Shown here: positions 1-8,571 of the stretch, one piece after another
Layout: every line of letters starts with the position of its first letter
How positions within the stretch are numbered: position 1 is the stretch's first letter
From: an uncultured Prevotellaceae bacterium
Lineage (GTDB): Bacteria; Bacteroidota; Bacteroidia; Bacteroidales; Bacteroidaceae
Reading direction: 5' to 3'
NCBI GenBank assembly: GCA_902770845.1
Contig: CACXUV010000001.1
Coordinates: 1-62,715, forward strand
DNA: 62,715 nt
Translations under genes and position numbers: made by a program
Notes under the pieces: generated by a model
Told to the model about the DNA's origin: nothing
What the model saw: only the letters and a program-made list of their open reading frames with translations
Databases searched by the model: none

Positions 1-660
1 AGCGCAGGCAATGGGCAGCAGACCCACTGGCGTGAGCACCGAGAAGCGGCCACCCACGTTGTCGGGAATGATGAAGCTCTTGTAGCCTTCCTTGTCGGCG
101 CAGGTGCGGGCAGCACCACGCTTGGCATCGGTCACGGCCACGATCACTTTCCTGGCCTCATCCTTGCCGCGCTGTGCCTCGCACTGCTTCTTGAGCAAGC
201 GGAAGGTCAGAGCGGTCTCGGTGGTTGTGCCACTCTTCGAGATATTAATCACGCCAAACTTCTTCGTCTTCAGATATTCGGTGAGTTCAAACAGATAATC
301 TTCGCCGATGTTGTTGCCTGCAAAGAGTATTGTGGGGTTCTTTTTGTCCTGAATGAGCCAGCCGAACGAGTTGCTCAGGGCCTCGATCACGGCACGTGCG
401 CCCAGATATGAGCCGCCGATACCCGCCACCACGATGGCCTCGCAGTTGTCGCGCAGCACCTTGGCAGTGGCGCAAATCTCGTCAAGGAAAGCCGGAGTAA
501 TCTCCGTAGGCAGATGCAGCCAGCCCAGGAAGTCGTTGCCGGGACAGGTTCCATTCTCCAGTGCCTCTTGTGCGGCCTTCACTTGTGGCTCGAAAGCCTT
601 CACTGCACCTTCCTTCAGGAAGCACGCAGCCTTTGTAATGTCAAGACTAATGTTCTTCAT
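1..660 (-). CDS. pgi: Glucose-6-phosphate isomerase, N-terminal part (cut by window edge)
   Basis: Interconverts glucose-6-phosphate and fructose-6-phosphate in the cytoplasm (glycolysis and gluconeogenesis). Reading the minus strand from the ATG at 660 gives 220 uninterrupted residues running off the window start. The SIS-type sugar-phosphate signatures are present: [11 protein letters not shown] at about residues 80-90 and SKSGTTTET at about 141-149. It follows the cytidylate-kinase-like gene and gpsA/lysS on the same strand, so it is probably the last gene of that run. Only the first part of the enzyme can be judged; the C-terminal catalytic residues lie outside. Confidence 0.93.
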   Translation of the reverse strand, partial: MKNISLDITKAACFLKEGAVKAFEPQVKAAQEALENGTCPGNDFLGWLHLPTEITPAFLDEICATAKVLRDNCEAIVVAGIGGSYLGARAVIEALSNSFGWLIQDKKNPTILFAGNNIGEDYLFELTEYLKTKKFGVINISKSGTTTETALTFRLLKKQCEAQRGKDEARKVIVAVTDAKRGAARTCADKEGYKSFIIPDNVGGRFSVLTPVGLLPIACA

Positions 661-705
661 TGTTCTGTAACGTTTTTAGTTATTTTAGTAATGTCCGTTC
701 TGCTA

Positions 706-1356
706 CTATCTTGATTTTTCGATGAAGTCCATGATCAGTTCCACGGCATCGTCTTCCGTCATGTTCTTCATGTTGACAACGAGGTCGTAGTTGCGCGTGT
801 CGTAACGCGAACTGCCTGTGTAGCGATTCACGTAGTATTCGCGCTTCTTATCGACAGCGTGGAGCACGTTCTCTGCCACCTCCTTGCTCAGGTTCTGCTT
901 TGTCATGACCCGCTGCACGCGCTGTTCGAAAGGAGCCTGGATGAGGATGTTCAGGTGGTTGGGATGATTGCGGAAGATGAAGAAGGCACTGCGGCCGGCT
1001 ATGACGCACGACCCATCCTGGGCCATTTCTTCCAGAATGCGGGTCTCCGTCTTGAACATGTTCTCAGAGGTAAGCTTTTCTGGTTTCTCATAGGCTTCAA
1101 CGCTGTAGTAAGTCCACTTTGCCGCATCCGAAAAGGGAGTGATGTTGCGCTGGAAGTCAGCCCACCAGCTGTGCCGTTCACCTTTTATGCGTTCAATATC
1201 TTCTACGGTGAGGTTGTATTTCTCCTCGATGGCTTTCACCAGGGCCTTGTCGTAGAACGGTACACCCAGCCTTGCAGCCAGTTTTTCGCCTATGGTACGG
1301 CCACCCGAACCCAATTCACGATTGATTGTGATTACAAATTGCTTATTCTTTTCCAT
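706..1356 (-). CDS. Cytidylate kinase-like family protein
   Basis: This is a 216-residue P-loop protein of the cytidylate-kinase-like family. The N-terminal nucleotide-binding loop is seen as RELGSGGRTIGEKLA (residues 14-28), followed by LGVPFYDKAL. The usual P-loop lysine is replaced (GSGGRT), as is common in this family and unlike classical Cmk. A central IAGRSAFFIF segment and the later RVQRVM arginine region fit a nucleotide kinase fold. It lies 9 bases downstream of gpsA and about 45 bases upstream of pgi, suggesting one operon. The substrate is not known, and a housekeeping CMP kinase role should not be assumed. Confidence 0.8.
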   Translation of the reverse strand: MEKNKQFVITINRELGSGGRTIGEKLAARLGVPFYDKALVKAIEEKYNLTVEDIERIKGERHSWWADFQRNITPFSDAAKWTYYSVEAYEKPEKLTSENMFKTETRILEEMAQDGSCVIAGRSAFFIFRNHPNHLNILIQAPFEQRVQRVMTKQNLSKEVAENVLHAVDKKREYYVNRYTGSSRYDTRNYDLVVNMKNMTEDDAVELIMDFIEKSR

Positions 1357-1365
1357 ACTTAAACT

Positions 1366-2430
1366 TTATCTAAAAGAGTCTGTCAATAATTTTATTTCCA
1401 CCTGGGGCGAGATGCGCTCATACAGGATGTTGTACACCGCATCGAGGATGGGCATGTTCACGTGGTAGTGGCGGTTGATTTCCTTCATGCACTTGGTGCC
1501 GAAGTAGCCTTCGGCAATCATCTCCATCTCAATCTGGGCACTCTTCACGGAGTAGCCCTTGCCAATCATGGTGCCAAACACACGGTTGCGCGAGAAGTTG
1601 CTGTAGCCCGTTACGAGCAGGTCGCCCAAATACACCGAGTCGTAGACGTTGCGCTCCTGGGTGGGGTTCACGCTCCTGAGGAAGCGCTCCATTTCCTGCA
1701 CAGCATTGGCCATGAGCACGGCCTGGAAGTTGTCGCCGAACTTCAGACCTGAGCAGATGCCCGCCGCAATGGCGTAGACATTCTTGAGCACCGATGAGAA
1801 CTCGATGCCAATGACATCGGTCGATGTCTTGGTCTTGATGAACTGGCTGGTGAGCACGTCGGCAAAGGCTTTTGCCTTGTCCTGATCGGCACAGCCCACG
1901 GTGAGGTAGCTCAGTCGCTCCATGGCCACTTCTTCGGCGTGCGAAGGGCCGCCCAGACAGGCCAGGTTGCTGTAGGGCACATCGAACACCTGATGAAAAT
2001 ATTCCGAGCACACCAGGTTCTCGTCGGGCACAATGCCTTTGATGGCCGTCACGATGAACTTGTCCTTCAGCCTCGTCTTCAGCCGGCGCAGGTGGTTCTT
2101 CAGGTAGGGCGACGGCACCACGAAGACCAGTGTATCGTAGAGCTGAACGATGTGGTTCAGGTCGCTGTCGAAGAGTATTTCGCTGGTATCGAAGTGCACA
2201 CTGGCAAGATAGCTTGGGTTGTGGCCCAGTCGGCGGAAGTCCTCAATCTGGTCGTCGCGGCGCATATACCAACCTATGTGGTGGGTGTGGCCCACCACAA
2301 TCTTGGCAATGGCCGTGGCCCAACTACCTCCGCCAATGATTGCTATTTTTCCACACAAGCCACCCGCGTTGTTGCCTTGCAAGTCAGCACTGCCAGAGCG
2401 AGAGGGTTGGTGGTCTGAACGTCCAAACAT
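1366..2430 (-). CDS. gpsA: NAD(P)H-dependent glycerol-3-phosphate dehydrogenase
   Basis: Reduces dihydroxyacetone phosphate to sn-glycerol-3-phosphate for phospholipid synthesis. The Rossmann loop IAIIGGGSWATAIAK begins near residue 29, and KNVYAIAAGICSGLKFGDN carries the catalytic lysine region. The first about 27 residues (rich in S, G and N) are not typical of the family, so translation may begin later, for example at a non-ATG codon just before GKIAIIGGG. The ATG at 2430 is kept because it is the only in-frame ATG before the Rossmann fold. It is 54 bases after lysS on the same strand. Confidence 0.92.
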   Translation of the reverse strand: MFGRSDHQPSRSGSADLQGNNAGGLCGKIAIIGGGSWATAIAKIVVGHTHHIGWYMRRDDQIEDFRRLGHNPSYLASVHFDTSEILFDSDLNHIVQLYDTLVFVVPSPYLKNHLRRLKTRLKDKFIVTAIKGIVPDENLVCSEYFHQVFDVPYSNLACLGGPSHAEEVAMERLSYLTVGCADQDKAKAFADVLTSQFIKTKTSTDVIGIEFSSVLKNVYAIAAGICSGLKFGDNFQAVLMANAVQEMERFLRSVNPTQERNVYDSVYLGDLLVTGYSNFSRNRVFGTMIGKGYSVKSAQIEMEMIAEGYFGTKCMKEINRHYHVNMPILDAVYNILYERISPQVEIKLLTDSFR

Positions 2431-2484
2431 ATCAAACTAAAGCATTTTACAGGGGCCATCGTTTGTTCAGGCCCCCACCCCACA

Positions 2485-4224
2485 CTAACTGAGGGAGCTT
2501 TGGCTATGCTCTATCCATTGCTGCACTTCGTCGACCGAAGGCTTTTGCAGTTCCAGCTTGTATTTCTTCACCACATCGCCAATCTTCTGCTGCAGTCCCT
2601 GTGCCTTCTCGTCTCTGATGTCCTGCACCAGATAGAATCCGGCCTTGCGCAACACGGGCACCCAGTCTTCGCCCACACCAATCTGGGCCCACTCCTGTGC
2701 CGTGCTTTGCGGGGCTTTCTTTTCGGGCTTCATCTGCGGGAAGAACAGCACCTCCTGAATGTAGGTCTTGCCCGTCATGAGCATCACCAGGCGGTCAATG
2801 CCAATGCCGATGCCGCTGGTTGGGGGCATGCCATACTGCAGGGCACGCAGGAAGTCCTGATCGATGATCATGGCTTCGTCGTCGCCCTTGTCGGCCAGTC
2901 GCATCTGCTCCTTGAAGCGCTCTTCCTGGTCAATCGGGTCGTTCAGTTCGCTGTAGGCATTGGCCAGCTCCTTGCCGTTCACCATCAGTTCGAAGCGCTC
3001 GGTCAGTCCGGGCTTCGAGCGGTGCATCTTGGTCAAGGGACTCATTTCCACAGGATAGTCGGTGATGAAAGTGGGCTGAATGAAGGTGCCTTCGCAGAAC
3101 TCGCCAAACAGCTCGTCGATGAGTTTGCCCTTGCCCATGGTCTCGTCTACCTCCATGCCTTTCGACAGGCAGAACTGGCGAATCTCGTCTTCGCTCTTTC
3201 CGTCGCAGTCAAAACCTGTCTTCTCCTTGATGGCATCGAGGATGGGCAGCCTGCGATAAGGAGCCTTGAAGCTCACCATCTTGCCGTCGATTTCGCGCTC
3301 AGGCTTGCCGTTCACGGCAATGCAGATGGTCTCCAGTAGTTTCTCGGTGAACGACATCATCCAGTTATAGTCCTTGTACTGCACGTAGAGTTCCATGCAA
3401 GTGAACTCGGGGTTGTGGTTGCGGTCCATGCCCTCGTTGCGGAAGTTCTTGCCAATTTCATAGACGCCCTCGAAGCCGCCCACGATGAGGCGCTTCAGAT
3501 AGAGCTCGGTGGCAATGCGCATGTACATGTCTTGGTTCAGGGCATTGAAATGGGTCATGAACGGACGGGCACTTGCACCGCCTGCAATGCTTTGCAGGGT
3601 GGGCGTCTCCACCTCGGTGTAACCGGCCTCGTCGAGCACTTTTCGCAGCGTGCGAATCACGGTGGCACGCTGCAGGAACGTGTCTTTCACGCCCTCGTTC
3701 ACCACTAGGTCTACGTAGCGCTGGCGATAGCGCAGCTCGGGATCGTCGAACTTGTCGTAGGCTACGCCGTCCTTGTATTTCACGATGGGCAGTGGCTTGA
3801 GGCTTTTCGACAGCAGTGTCAGCTCTTGGGCGTGCACGCTGATTTCGCCTGTCTCTGTGCGGAACACGAATCCCTTCACGCCGATAAAGTCGCCGATGTC
3901 CATCAGTTTCTTGAAAACGACATTGTAAAGGTCCTTGTTCTCGCCGGGGCATAGGTCGTCGCGCTTGACGTAAACCTGTATGCGTCCTTTTGAGTCTTGC
4001 AGTTTCACGAAGCTAGCCTTGCCCATGATGTTGCGGCTCATCAGTCGGCCGGCGATGCACACCTGGCGCGGCTCATCTTCGTCTTTGAAATTGTCGACTA
4101 TCTCGGTAGAGAAAGCGTTGGTGGGATACTCTGCTGCGGGATAGGGATCGATGCCCATGCGGCGCAACTCGTCGAGCGACTGCCGACGCAGAATTTCTTG
4201 TTCACTCAGTTCAAGTACGTTCAT
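2485..4224 (-). CDS. lysS: Lysyl-tRNA synthetase, class II
   Basis: Charges tRNA-Lys in the cytoplasm. The 579-residue protein has an N-terminal OB fold (VCIAGRLMSRNIMGKASF) and the class II motifs: motif 2 around FRNEGMDRNHNPEFT and motif 3 GIGIGIDRLVMLMTG. After motif 3 there is an extra tail of about 75 residues ending in a helical segment, making it longer than the roughly 500-residue E. coli enzyme. I understand such an extension to be usual in Bacteroidota. A strong promoter lies about 32 bases upstream, and gpsA follows downstream. Confidence 0.96.
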   Translation of the reverse strand: MNVLELSEQEILRRQSLDELRRMGIDPYPAAEYPTNAFSTEIVDNFKDEDEPRQVCIAGRLMSRNIMGKASFVKLQDSKGRIQVYVKRDDLCPGENKDLYNVVFKKLMDIGDFIGVKGFVFRTETGEISVHAQELTLLSKSLKPLPIVKYKDGVAYDKFDDPELRYRQRYVDLVVNEGVKDTFLQRATVIRTLRKVLDEAGYTEVETPTLQSIAGGASARPFMTHFNALNQDMYMRIATELYLKRLIVGGFEGVYEIGKNFRNEGMDRNHNPEFTCMELYVQYKDYNWMMSFTEKLLETICIAVNGKPEREIDGKMVSFKAPYRRLPILDAIKEKTGFDCDGKSEDEIRQFCLSKGMEVDETMGKGKLIDELFGEFCEGTFIQPTFITDYPVEMSPLTKMHRSKPGLTERFELMVNGKELANAYSELNDPIDQEERFKEQMRLADKGDDEAMIIDQDFLRALQYGMPPTSGIGIGIDRLVMLMTGKTYIQEVLFFPQMKPEKKAPQSTAQEWAQIGVGEDWVPVLRKAGFYLVQDIRDEKAQGLQQKIGDVVKKYKLELQKPSVDEVQQWIEHSQSSLS

Positions 4225-4255
4225 ATTTCAATGTTTCGATATTGCTTTTAGGCTG

Positions 4256-4287
4256 CAAAGATACACAAAAAATGTTATTGTGCCAAA
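4256..4287 (-). promoter_or_regulatory. Bacteroidota-type promoter of lysS
   Basis: On the minus strand TTTG (4284-4287) is followed after exactly 20 bases by TATCTTTG (4256-4263), matching the known -33/-7 pattern TTTG-N19-21-TAnnTTTG. It would start transcription about 25-28 bases before the lysS ATG. Confidence 0.75.
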
Positions 4288-4380
4288 AATGAGGTGCAAA
4301 ATAACGCCAAATAATGGCTGCCGGGGCCTGCTTGCAGAGTGGTATGTTTATGCAGTTTTACAGTGTGCATGCGGTTGATT

Positions 4381-4467
4381 TGCAATCGGGGCCCCGTTGT
4401 GATGCAACGGAGGCCGAATTACGACACAACGGGGCCCCCGTTATCACCTAACGGAGGCCCGATTGCA
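4381..4467. repeat. 87-bp palindromic intergenic repeat, copy A
   Basis: An 87-base element bounded by perfect 10-base terminal inverted repeats: TGCAATCGGG at 4381-4390 and CCCGATTGCA at 4458-4467. Inside is the palindrome AACGGGGCCCCCGTT (4428-4442) and a smaller hairpin CCGTTG-TGATG-CAACGG. It lies alone between lysS and the 3' end of cysK. Its reverse complement aligns end to end with the element at 45202-45288. This gap (4225-4580) otherwise holds only the lysS promoter and AT-rich sequence. Confidence 0.8.
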
Positions 4468-4580
4468 AGTCCTTAAAAATCAGTTCGTTATATCAAATCC
4501 ACCTTAGTATAAATATTCAGTTATTCATTTTCTATTCAGTTTCACGAGTCTCTTTTTTTCCACGCTCAAAGCCTGGTTGC

Positions 4581-5534
4581 TCAGAGTGGGTATTCGTCGA
4601 AGGCGTAGAGCACGGTACTCAGATAGCGTTCGCCCGTGTCGGGCAGCAACACCACCACACGCTTGCCCTGGTTCTCAGGACGGCGGGCAATCTCTGCGGC
4701 GGCATAGGCAGCAGCTCCAGCCGATATGCCTACGAGCAGTCCTTCCTGCCGGGCCAGCAGTCGACCGGTGCGAATGGCGTCGTCGTTCTCCACGTCGAAC
4801 ACCTCATCAATGATGCCTGCGTCGTAAGTCTTGGGCACAAAGCCGGCACCAATGCCCTGAATCTTGTGGGGACCACTCTGGCCTCCGTTCAGCACAGGCG
4901 ACGACTTGGGCTCCACAGCCACCACCTTCACGTTGGGGTTCTGCTCCTTCAGTCGGCGTCCCACGCCCGAAACGGTGCCACCCGTGCCCACACCGGCCAC
5001 GAAGATGTCTACCTGTCCGTCGGTCTGCTCCCAAATCTCCTTGCCCGTGGTGTCGTAGTGCTTGGCAGGGTTGGCCGGGTTCTCAAACTGTTGCAGGATG
5101 ATGCTGCCGGGTATTTGCTGGCGCAGCTCTTCAGCGGCGCGAATGGCACCGGGCATGCCGTCTTTTCCCGATGTCAGGCGCACCTCGGCCCCGTATGCCT
5201 TCACCAGGTTGCGACGCTCCACGCTCATGGTCTCGGGCATGGTCAGTATGAGCTTGTAGCCCTTCACGGCGCTCACCAGTGCCAGTCCCACGCCGGTGTT
5301 GCCGCTGGTGGGCTCAATGATGGTAGCTCCAGGCTTGAGCAGTCCTTGTTTCTCAGCGCTTTCAATCATGGCCAAGGCAATACGGTCTTTCACGCTGCCA
5401 CCGGGGTTGAAGAACTCTACTTTTGCAATGACTGGCGTCTGCAGTCCCTTTGCCTCAGAATATTTGTTGAGCTCAAGAAGTGGAGTGTTGCCGATGAGCT
5501 CGGTCAGCTGTTTTGCAATCTTTGCCATAGACAT
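4581..5534 (-). CDS. cysK: Cysteine synthase A (O-acetylserine sulfhydrylase)
   Basis: PLP enzyme forming L-cysteine from O-acetylserine and sulfide. The family signatures are [11 protein letters not shown] near the start, NPGGSVKDR with the PLP lysine (about residue 48), the phosphate/substrate loop [11 protein letters not shown], and [13 protein letters not shown]. The 317-residue length is normal. Two in-frame ATGs exist (5534 and 5528: MSMAKIA). The start region is preceded by two further copies of an ATGTCT-containing unit. It lies 98 bases after metY on the same strand, so the two sulfur-assimilation genes may be co-transcribed. Confidence 0.95.
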   Translation of the reverse strand: MSMAKIAKQLTELIGNTPLLELNKYSEAKGLQTPVIAKVEFFNPGGSVKDRIALAMIESAEKQGLLKPGATIIEPTSGNTGVGLALVSAVKGYKLILTMPETMSVERRNLVKAYGAEVRLTSGKDGMPGAIRAAEELRQQIPGSIILQQFENPANPAKHYDTTGKEIWEQTDGQVDIFVAGVGTGGTVSGVGRRLKEQNPNVKVVAVEPKSSPVLNGGQSGPHKIQGIGAGFVPKTYDAGIIDEVFDVENDDAIRTGRLLARQEGLLVGISAGAAAYAAAEIARRPENQGKRVVVLLPDTGERYLSTVLYAFDEYPL

Positions 5535-5575
5535 AATATTTTTTCAGACATAATATCTTTTTCAGACATAATGAC
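5529..5575 (-). repeat. Tandem 17/18-base repeat over the cysK start codon
   Basis: Three copies of AGACATAAT on the plus strand begin at 5529, 5546 and 5564. On the coding strand these read ATTATGTCT, each with an ATG, and the two outer copies continue into GAAAAA. The outermost two ATGs are in frame with each other (18-base step), but the 17-base step puts them out of frame with cysK. Only the innermost copy gives the cysK start. Confidence 0.75.
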
Positions 5576-5578
5576 AAT

Positions 5579-5635
5579 ATTCGGTTCTTTTGTTATTCTG
5601 TCTTTAAATTCGGTTCTTTTGTTATTCTTTCTTTA
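5579..5635. repeat. Tandem 29-base direct repeat in the metY-cysK gap
   Basis: ATTCGGTTCTTTTGTTATTC followed by TGTCTTTA (5579-5606) is repeated as the same 20-mer followed by TTTCTTTA (5608-5635), one mismatch over 28 bases. The second copy reaches into the last codons of metY. Confidence 0.8.
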
Positions 5636-6928
5636 ACCCGTTATTTTGTCGAAAGCCTGGGAGAGATCATCGATAATATCGTCGATGTGTTCGGTGCCAA
5701 TCGACAGACGGATGGTAGCAGGCGTAATATGTTGCTGAGCCAGCTCTTCGGGCGACAGTTGCGAGTGGGTCGTGGTATAAGGATGAATGACCAGGCTCTT
5801 CACGTCGGCCACGTTAGCCAACAACGAGAATATCTGCAGCGAGTCAATGAACTGCCATGCCTCTTCCTGTCCACCCTTGATCTCGAAGGTGAAGATCGAG
5901 CCGCCCCCATTGGGGAAGTACTGCTTGTAGAGCTCATGGTCGGGATGGTTGGGCAGCACAGGATGATTCACCTTTTCCACCTTGGGGTGGTTGGCAAGGA
6001 ACTGCACCACCTTCAGTGCATTTTCCACATGACGCTCCACGCGCAGACTCAATGTTTCCAATCCTTGCAGCAGAATCCATGCGTTAAAGGGAGAGATGGC
6101 AGCACCGGTGTCGCGCAGAATGACGGCACGAATGCGGGTCACGAAGGCCGCAGCACCAGCCACGTCGGCAAAGACGGCACCGTGATAAGAAGGATCGGGC
6201 TTGGCCAGCGTGGGGAATTTGTCGGCATTCTTCTTCCAGTCGAACGTGCCACCGTCGACAATCACACCGCCCAGACTGGAACCGTGACCGCCCAGGAACT
6301 TCGTGGCCGAGTGGACCACCACGTCGGCGCCATGCTCTATCGGTCTGATCAGATAGGGTGTGCCAAACGTGTTGTCGACGATGAGTGGCAGGTTGTGGCG
6401 ATGGGCCACCTGGGCCACACCCTCAATGTTGAGCACGTCGCTGTTGGGATTGCCGAAGGTCTCGGCATAGACAGCCTTGGTGTTGGGCTTGATGGCAGCC
6501 TCGAGGGCCTGCAGGTCGTTCACGTTCACGATGGTATTCGCCACGCCCTGGTTGCTCAGCGTGTGGGTAATCAGGTTGTAGGAACCGCCATAGAGGTTGT
6601 CGGCTGCCACGATGTGGTCACCAGCACCGGCAATGTTCTGCAGGGCGTAGGTCACAGCAGCGGCACCACTGGCCACGGCCAGACCGGCCACACCGCCTTC
6701 GAGGGCTGCCACGCGGTCTTCAAACACGCCCTGCGTCGAGTTGGTCAGACGACCGTAGATGTTGCCGGCGTCGCGCAGACCAAAGCGGTCGGCAGCATGC
6801 TGTGAGTTACGAAACACGTAGCTGGTGGTCTGATAGATGGGCACGGCGCGTGCATCGGTTGCGGGGTCGGGCTGTTCTTGGCCTACGTGCAGTTGCAAAG
6901 TCTCAAAATGAAGTTTCTTCTGTGCCAT
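5633..6928 (-). CDS. metY: O-acetylhomoserine (thiol)-lyase family PLP enzyme
   Basis: Uses sulfide (or another thiol) to convert O-acetylhomoserine to homocysteine. The 431-residue protein starts LHFETLQLHVGQEQPDPATDAR, typical of MetY rather than MetB. It has SATKFLGGHGSSLGG with the PLP lysine, and ends in a region with IRLSIGTEHIDDII, the Cys/Met metabolism signature. Neighbouring cysK and the facing Lrp-type regulator support a role in sulfur amino acid synthesis. A strong promoter precedes it by about 54 bases. Confidence 0.94.
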   Translation of the reverse strand: MAQKKLHFETLQLHVGQEQPDPATDARAVPIYQTTSYVFRNSQHAADRFGLRDAGNIYGRLTNSTQGVFEDRVAALEGGVAGLAVASGAAAVTYALQNIAGAGDHIVAADNLYGGSYNLITHTLSNQGVANTIVNVNDLQALEAAIKPNTKAVYAETFGNPNSDVLNIEGVAQVAHRHNLPLIVDNTFGTPYLIRPIEHGADVVVHSATKFLGGHGSSLGGVIVDGGTFDWKKNADKFPTLAKPDPSYHGAVFADVAGAAAFVTRIRAVILRDTGAAISPFNAWILLQGLETLSLRVERHVENALKVVQFLANHPKVEKVNHPVLPNHPDHELYKQYFPNGGGSIFTFEIKGGQEEAWQFIDSLQIFSLLANVADVKSLVIHPYTTTHSQLSPEELAQQHITPATIRLSIGTEHIDDIIDDLSQAFDKITG

Positions 6929-6981
6929 AATCTTTAAATATTTAAGTTGTTAATGTTCTTTTTTGTTTAACTTTCTGGGTG

Positions 6982-7013
6982 CAAAGTTACAAGGTTTAGA
7001 ATTTATGGCCAAA
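6982..7013 (-). promoter_or_regulatory. Promoter of metY
   Basis: On the minus strand TTTG (7010-7013), a 20-base spacer and TAACTTTG (6982-6989) match the Bacteroidota -33/-7 pattern. It is back to back with the promoter of the Lrp-family gene, leaving only a few bases between the two -33 boxes, so one regulator bound here could affect both. Confidence 0.72.
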
Positions 7014-7016
7014 TTT

Positions 7017-7048
7017 CTTGTGTAATTCAGAAAATATTACTACATTTG
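7017..7048 (+). promoter_or_regulatory. Promoter of the Lrp/AsnC-family gene
   Basis: CTTG (7017-7020), then 20 bases, then TACATTTG (7041-7048), a good -7 box with a weaker -33 box. It implies a leader of about 65-70 bases before the ATG at 7122. Confidence 0.6.
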
Positions 7049-7121
7049 CAAACTGAAAAGAATAAACTTCTGAAACGTCTTACAAATGTCCTTCGGGACA
7101 GAAAAATATTCTGACAACAGG

Positions 7122-7583
7122 ATGGAAACACTCGACGATACCGACTTGCAGATACTGCGAACGCTGCAAAAGAACTCAAAAATGACCACCAAAGAGCTGG
7201 CCGATGCCGTTCATCTGACCCCTACTCCCGTGTTTGAACGACAGAAAAGACTGGAGAAACGGGGCTACATCAGAAAGTATGTGGCGGTGCTCGATGCCGA
7301 TAAACTGGGACTGGGCCTGCAGGTGTACTGCAAGGTGAAGCTCAAGCAAATCAACCATGAGATTGCCGATGCCTTTGCACGGCGCGTCAGTCGCATGCCC
7401 GAGGTCACTGAGTGCTACAACACATCGGGCGCCTATGACTATTTATTAAAGGTACGTGCGCGAGACATGAAGCAATATCAAGAGTTTGTGCTCAACAAGC
7501 TGGGCGAGATAGAAAGCCTCAGCTCTATTGAAAGCACCTTCGTGATGAGCGAACTGAAGCACACCTACGGCATCAATCTGTAG
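7122..7583 (+). CDS. Lrp/AsnC family transcriptional regulator
   Basis: A 153-residue DNA-binding regulator. The N-terminal winged helix starts METLDDTDLQILRTLQ, with the recognition helix in the LTPTPVFERQKRLEKRGYI segment, followed by the RAM ligand-binding domain (YCKVKLKQ, ECYNTSGAYDYLLKV). An in-frame ATG at 7086 would add 12 residues. The start at 7122 is preferred because it matches the family start and follows ACAACAGG. It diverges from metY, so metY/cysK are natural candidate targets (inference). Confidence 0.9.
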   Translation: METLDDTDLQILRTLQKNSKMTTKELADAVHLTPTPVFERQKRLEKRGYIRKYVAVLDADKLGLGLQVYCKVKLKQINHEIADAFARRVSRMPEVTECYNTSGAYDYLLKVRARDMKQYQEFVLNKLGEIESLSSIESTFVMSELKHTYGINL

Positions 7584-7640
7584 GCACCCCCACCTGGCCA
7601 CGGCAACAACACACAGACAAACATCATAAACACAACAAAT

Positions 7641-8501
7641 ATGGACTACAAGAAAGCTTTTGAAACAATGGTGGGCGAAACGGCACGCTATTTGGCCGAC
7701 AACCACCTGAAGACCATGGTACTGGGACTGTCGGGTGGACTCGACTCTACCGTTACGGCTGCCATCTGCCACGAGGTGGTGAAGTGCAATCCGCAGCTGG
7801 GGCTGCGTTTCATTGGCGTGAGCATGCCCTGCTCCACCAACAGCGTCGAAGAAAACGACTCGGCTTCACTGGCCATGCAAGCATTCTGCGACGACTACTG
7901 GGTGGAAAACCTGCAGAAGGAATACCTGCTCATGCGAGCCACATGCGAGCAGCGTTTCCCGTCGACGCCGCTTTCGCAGGGCAACATCAAGGCACGTCTG
8001 CGCATGATCTATCTCTACAACATTGCTTCGGTCACGAGCGGACTGGTCATGGACACCGACAACCTGACGGAACACAACCTGGGCTTCTGGACCATTCACG
8101 GCGACGTGGCCGACTTCAACCCCATTGGCGGACTGTGGAAGCATGAGGTCTACGAGCTGTGCAAGTACTTGTTTACGGAAATCTACACCGACGAGCAGCA
8201 GGCCCCCTACAAGGCGCTGCGCGCTGCCTACGGCATAACGCCCACCGACGGCAACGGCGTTCAGGCTGGTGGCGACATGGCTCAGATAGCCCCCGGCCAC
8301 ACTTATGAAGAGGTGGATGACATTCTGAACTCTTTCATTACATCGAAAAACGACAGCGCCAAGTGGCTGCACGAGCAGAAACGCCTGAACAATGCCTATG
8401 GCGAAGAAACCGTGGAGCGTGTACTGAAGCGTCATCGCGGCTCTGAGTTCAAACGCAAGCGCATGCCGCTGCTCATTGAGCGCAGCCTGTATGATGAATA
8501 A
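7641..8501 (+). CDS. nadE: NAD+ synthase, ammonia-dependent type
   Basis: Final step of NAD synthesis: amidation of nicotinic acid adenine dinucleotide. The 286-residue protein has the N-type ATP-pyrophosphatase P-loop LGLSGGLDSTV (residues 28-38) and the downstream TDNLTEHNLGFWTIHGD and DFNPIGGLWKHEVY segments. There is no glutaminase (nitrilase) domain, so it should use free ammonia. It is 57 bases after the Lrp-type gene and ends at a strong terminator. Confidence 0.93.
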   Translation: MDYKKAFETMVGETARYLADNHLKTMVLGLSGGLDSTVTAAICHEVVKCNPQLGLRFIGVSMPCSTNSVEENDSASLAMQAFCDDYWVENLQKEYLLMRATCEQRFPSTPLSQGNIKARLRMIYLYNIASVTSGLVMDTDNLTEHNLGFWTIHGDVADFNPIGGLWKHEVYELCKYLFTEIYTDEQQAPYKALRAAYGITPTDGNGVQAGGDMAQIAPGHTYEEVDDILNSFITSKNDSAKWLHEQKRLNNAYGEETVERVLKRHRGSEFKRKRMPLLIERSLYDE

Positions 8502-8530
8502 AAAGGGGGCCCTATGCCCCCTTTTCTTTT
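8501..8530. terminator. Bidirectional terminator between nadE and plsC
   Basis: A perfect 10-bp stem, AAAAGGGGGC (8501-8510) with GCCCCCTTTT (8516-8525), loop CCTAT, continuing into CTTTT. The A/T ends let it work for nadE and for the convergent plsC operon. Confidence 0.85.
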
Positions 8531-8571
8531 CCCCAATAACGATTTGACTTTGGAAAGTGTGTCAAAAAAGA

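Noticed and set aside
4381-4467. CRISPR-like repeat or rho-independent terminator
   Set aside because: The units are palindromes within one 87-bp element, not regularly spaced direct repeats with unique spacers, and no T-run follows the stems.
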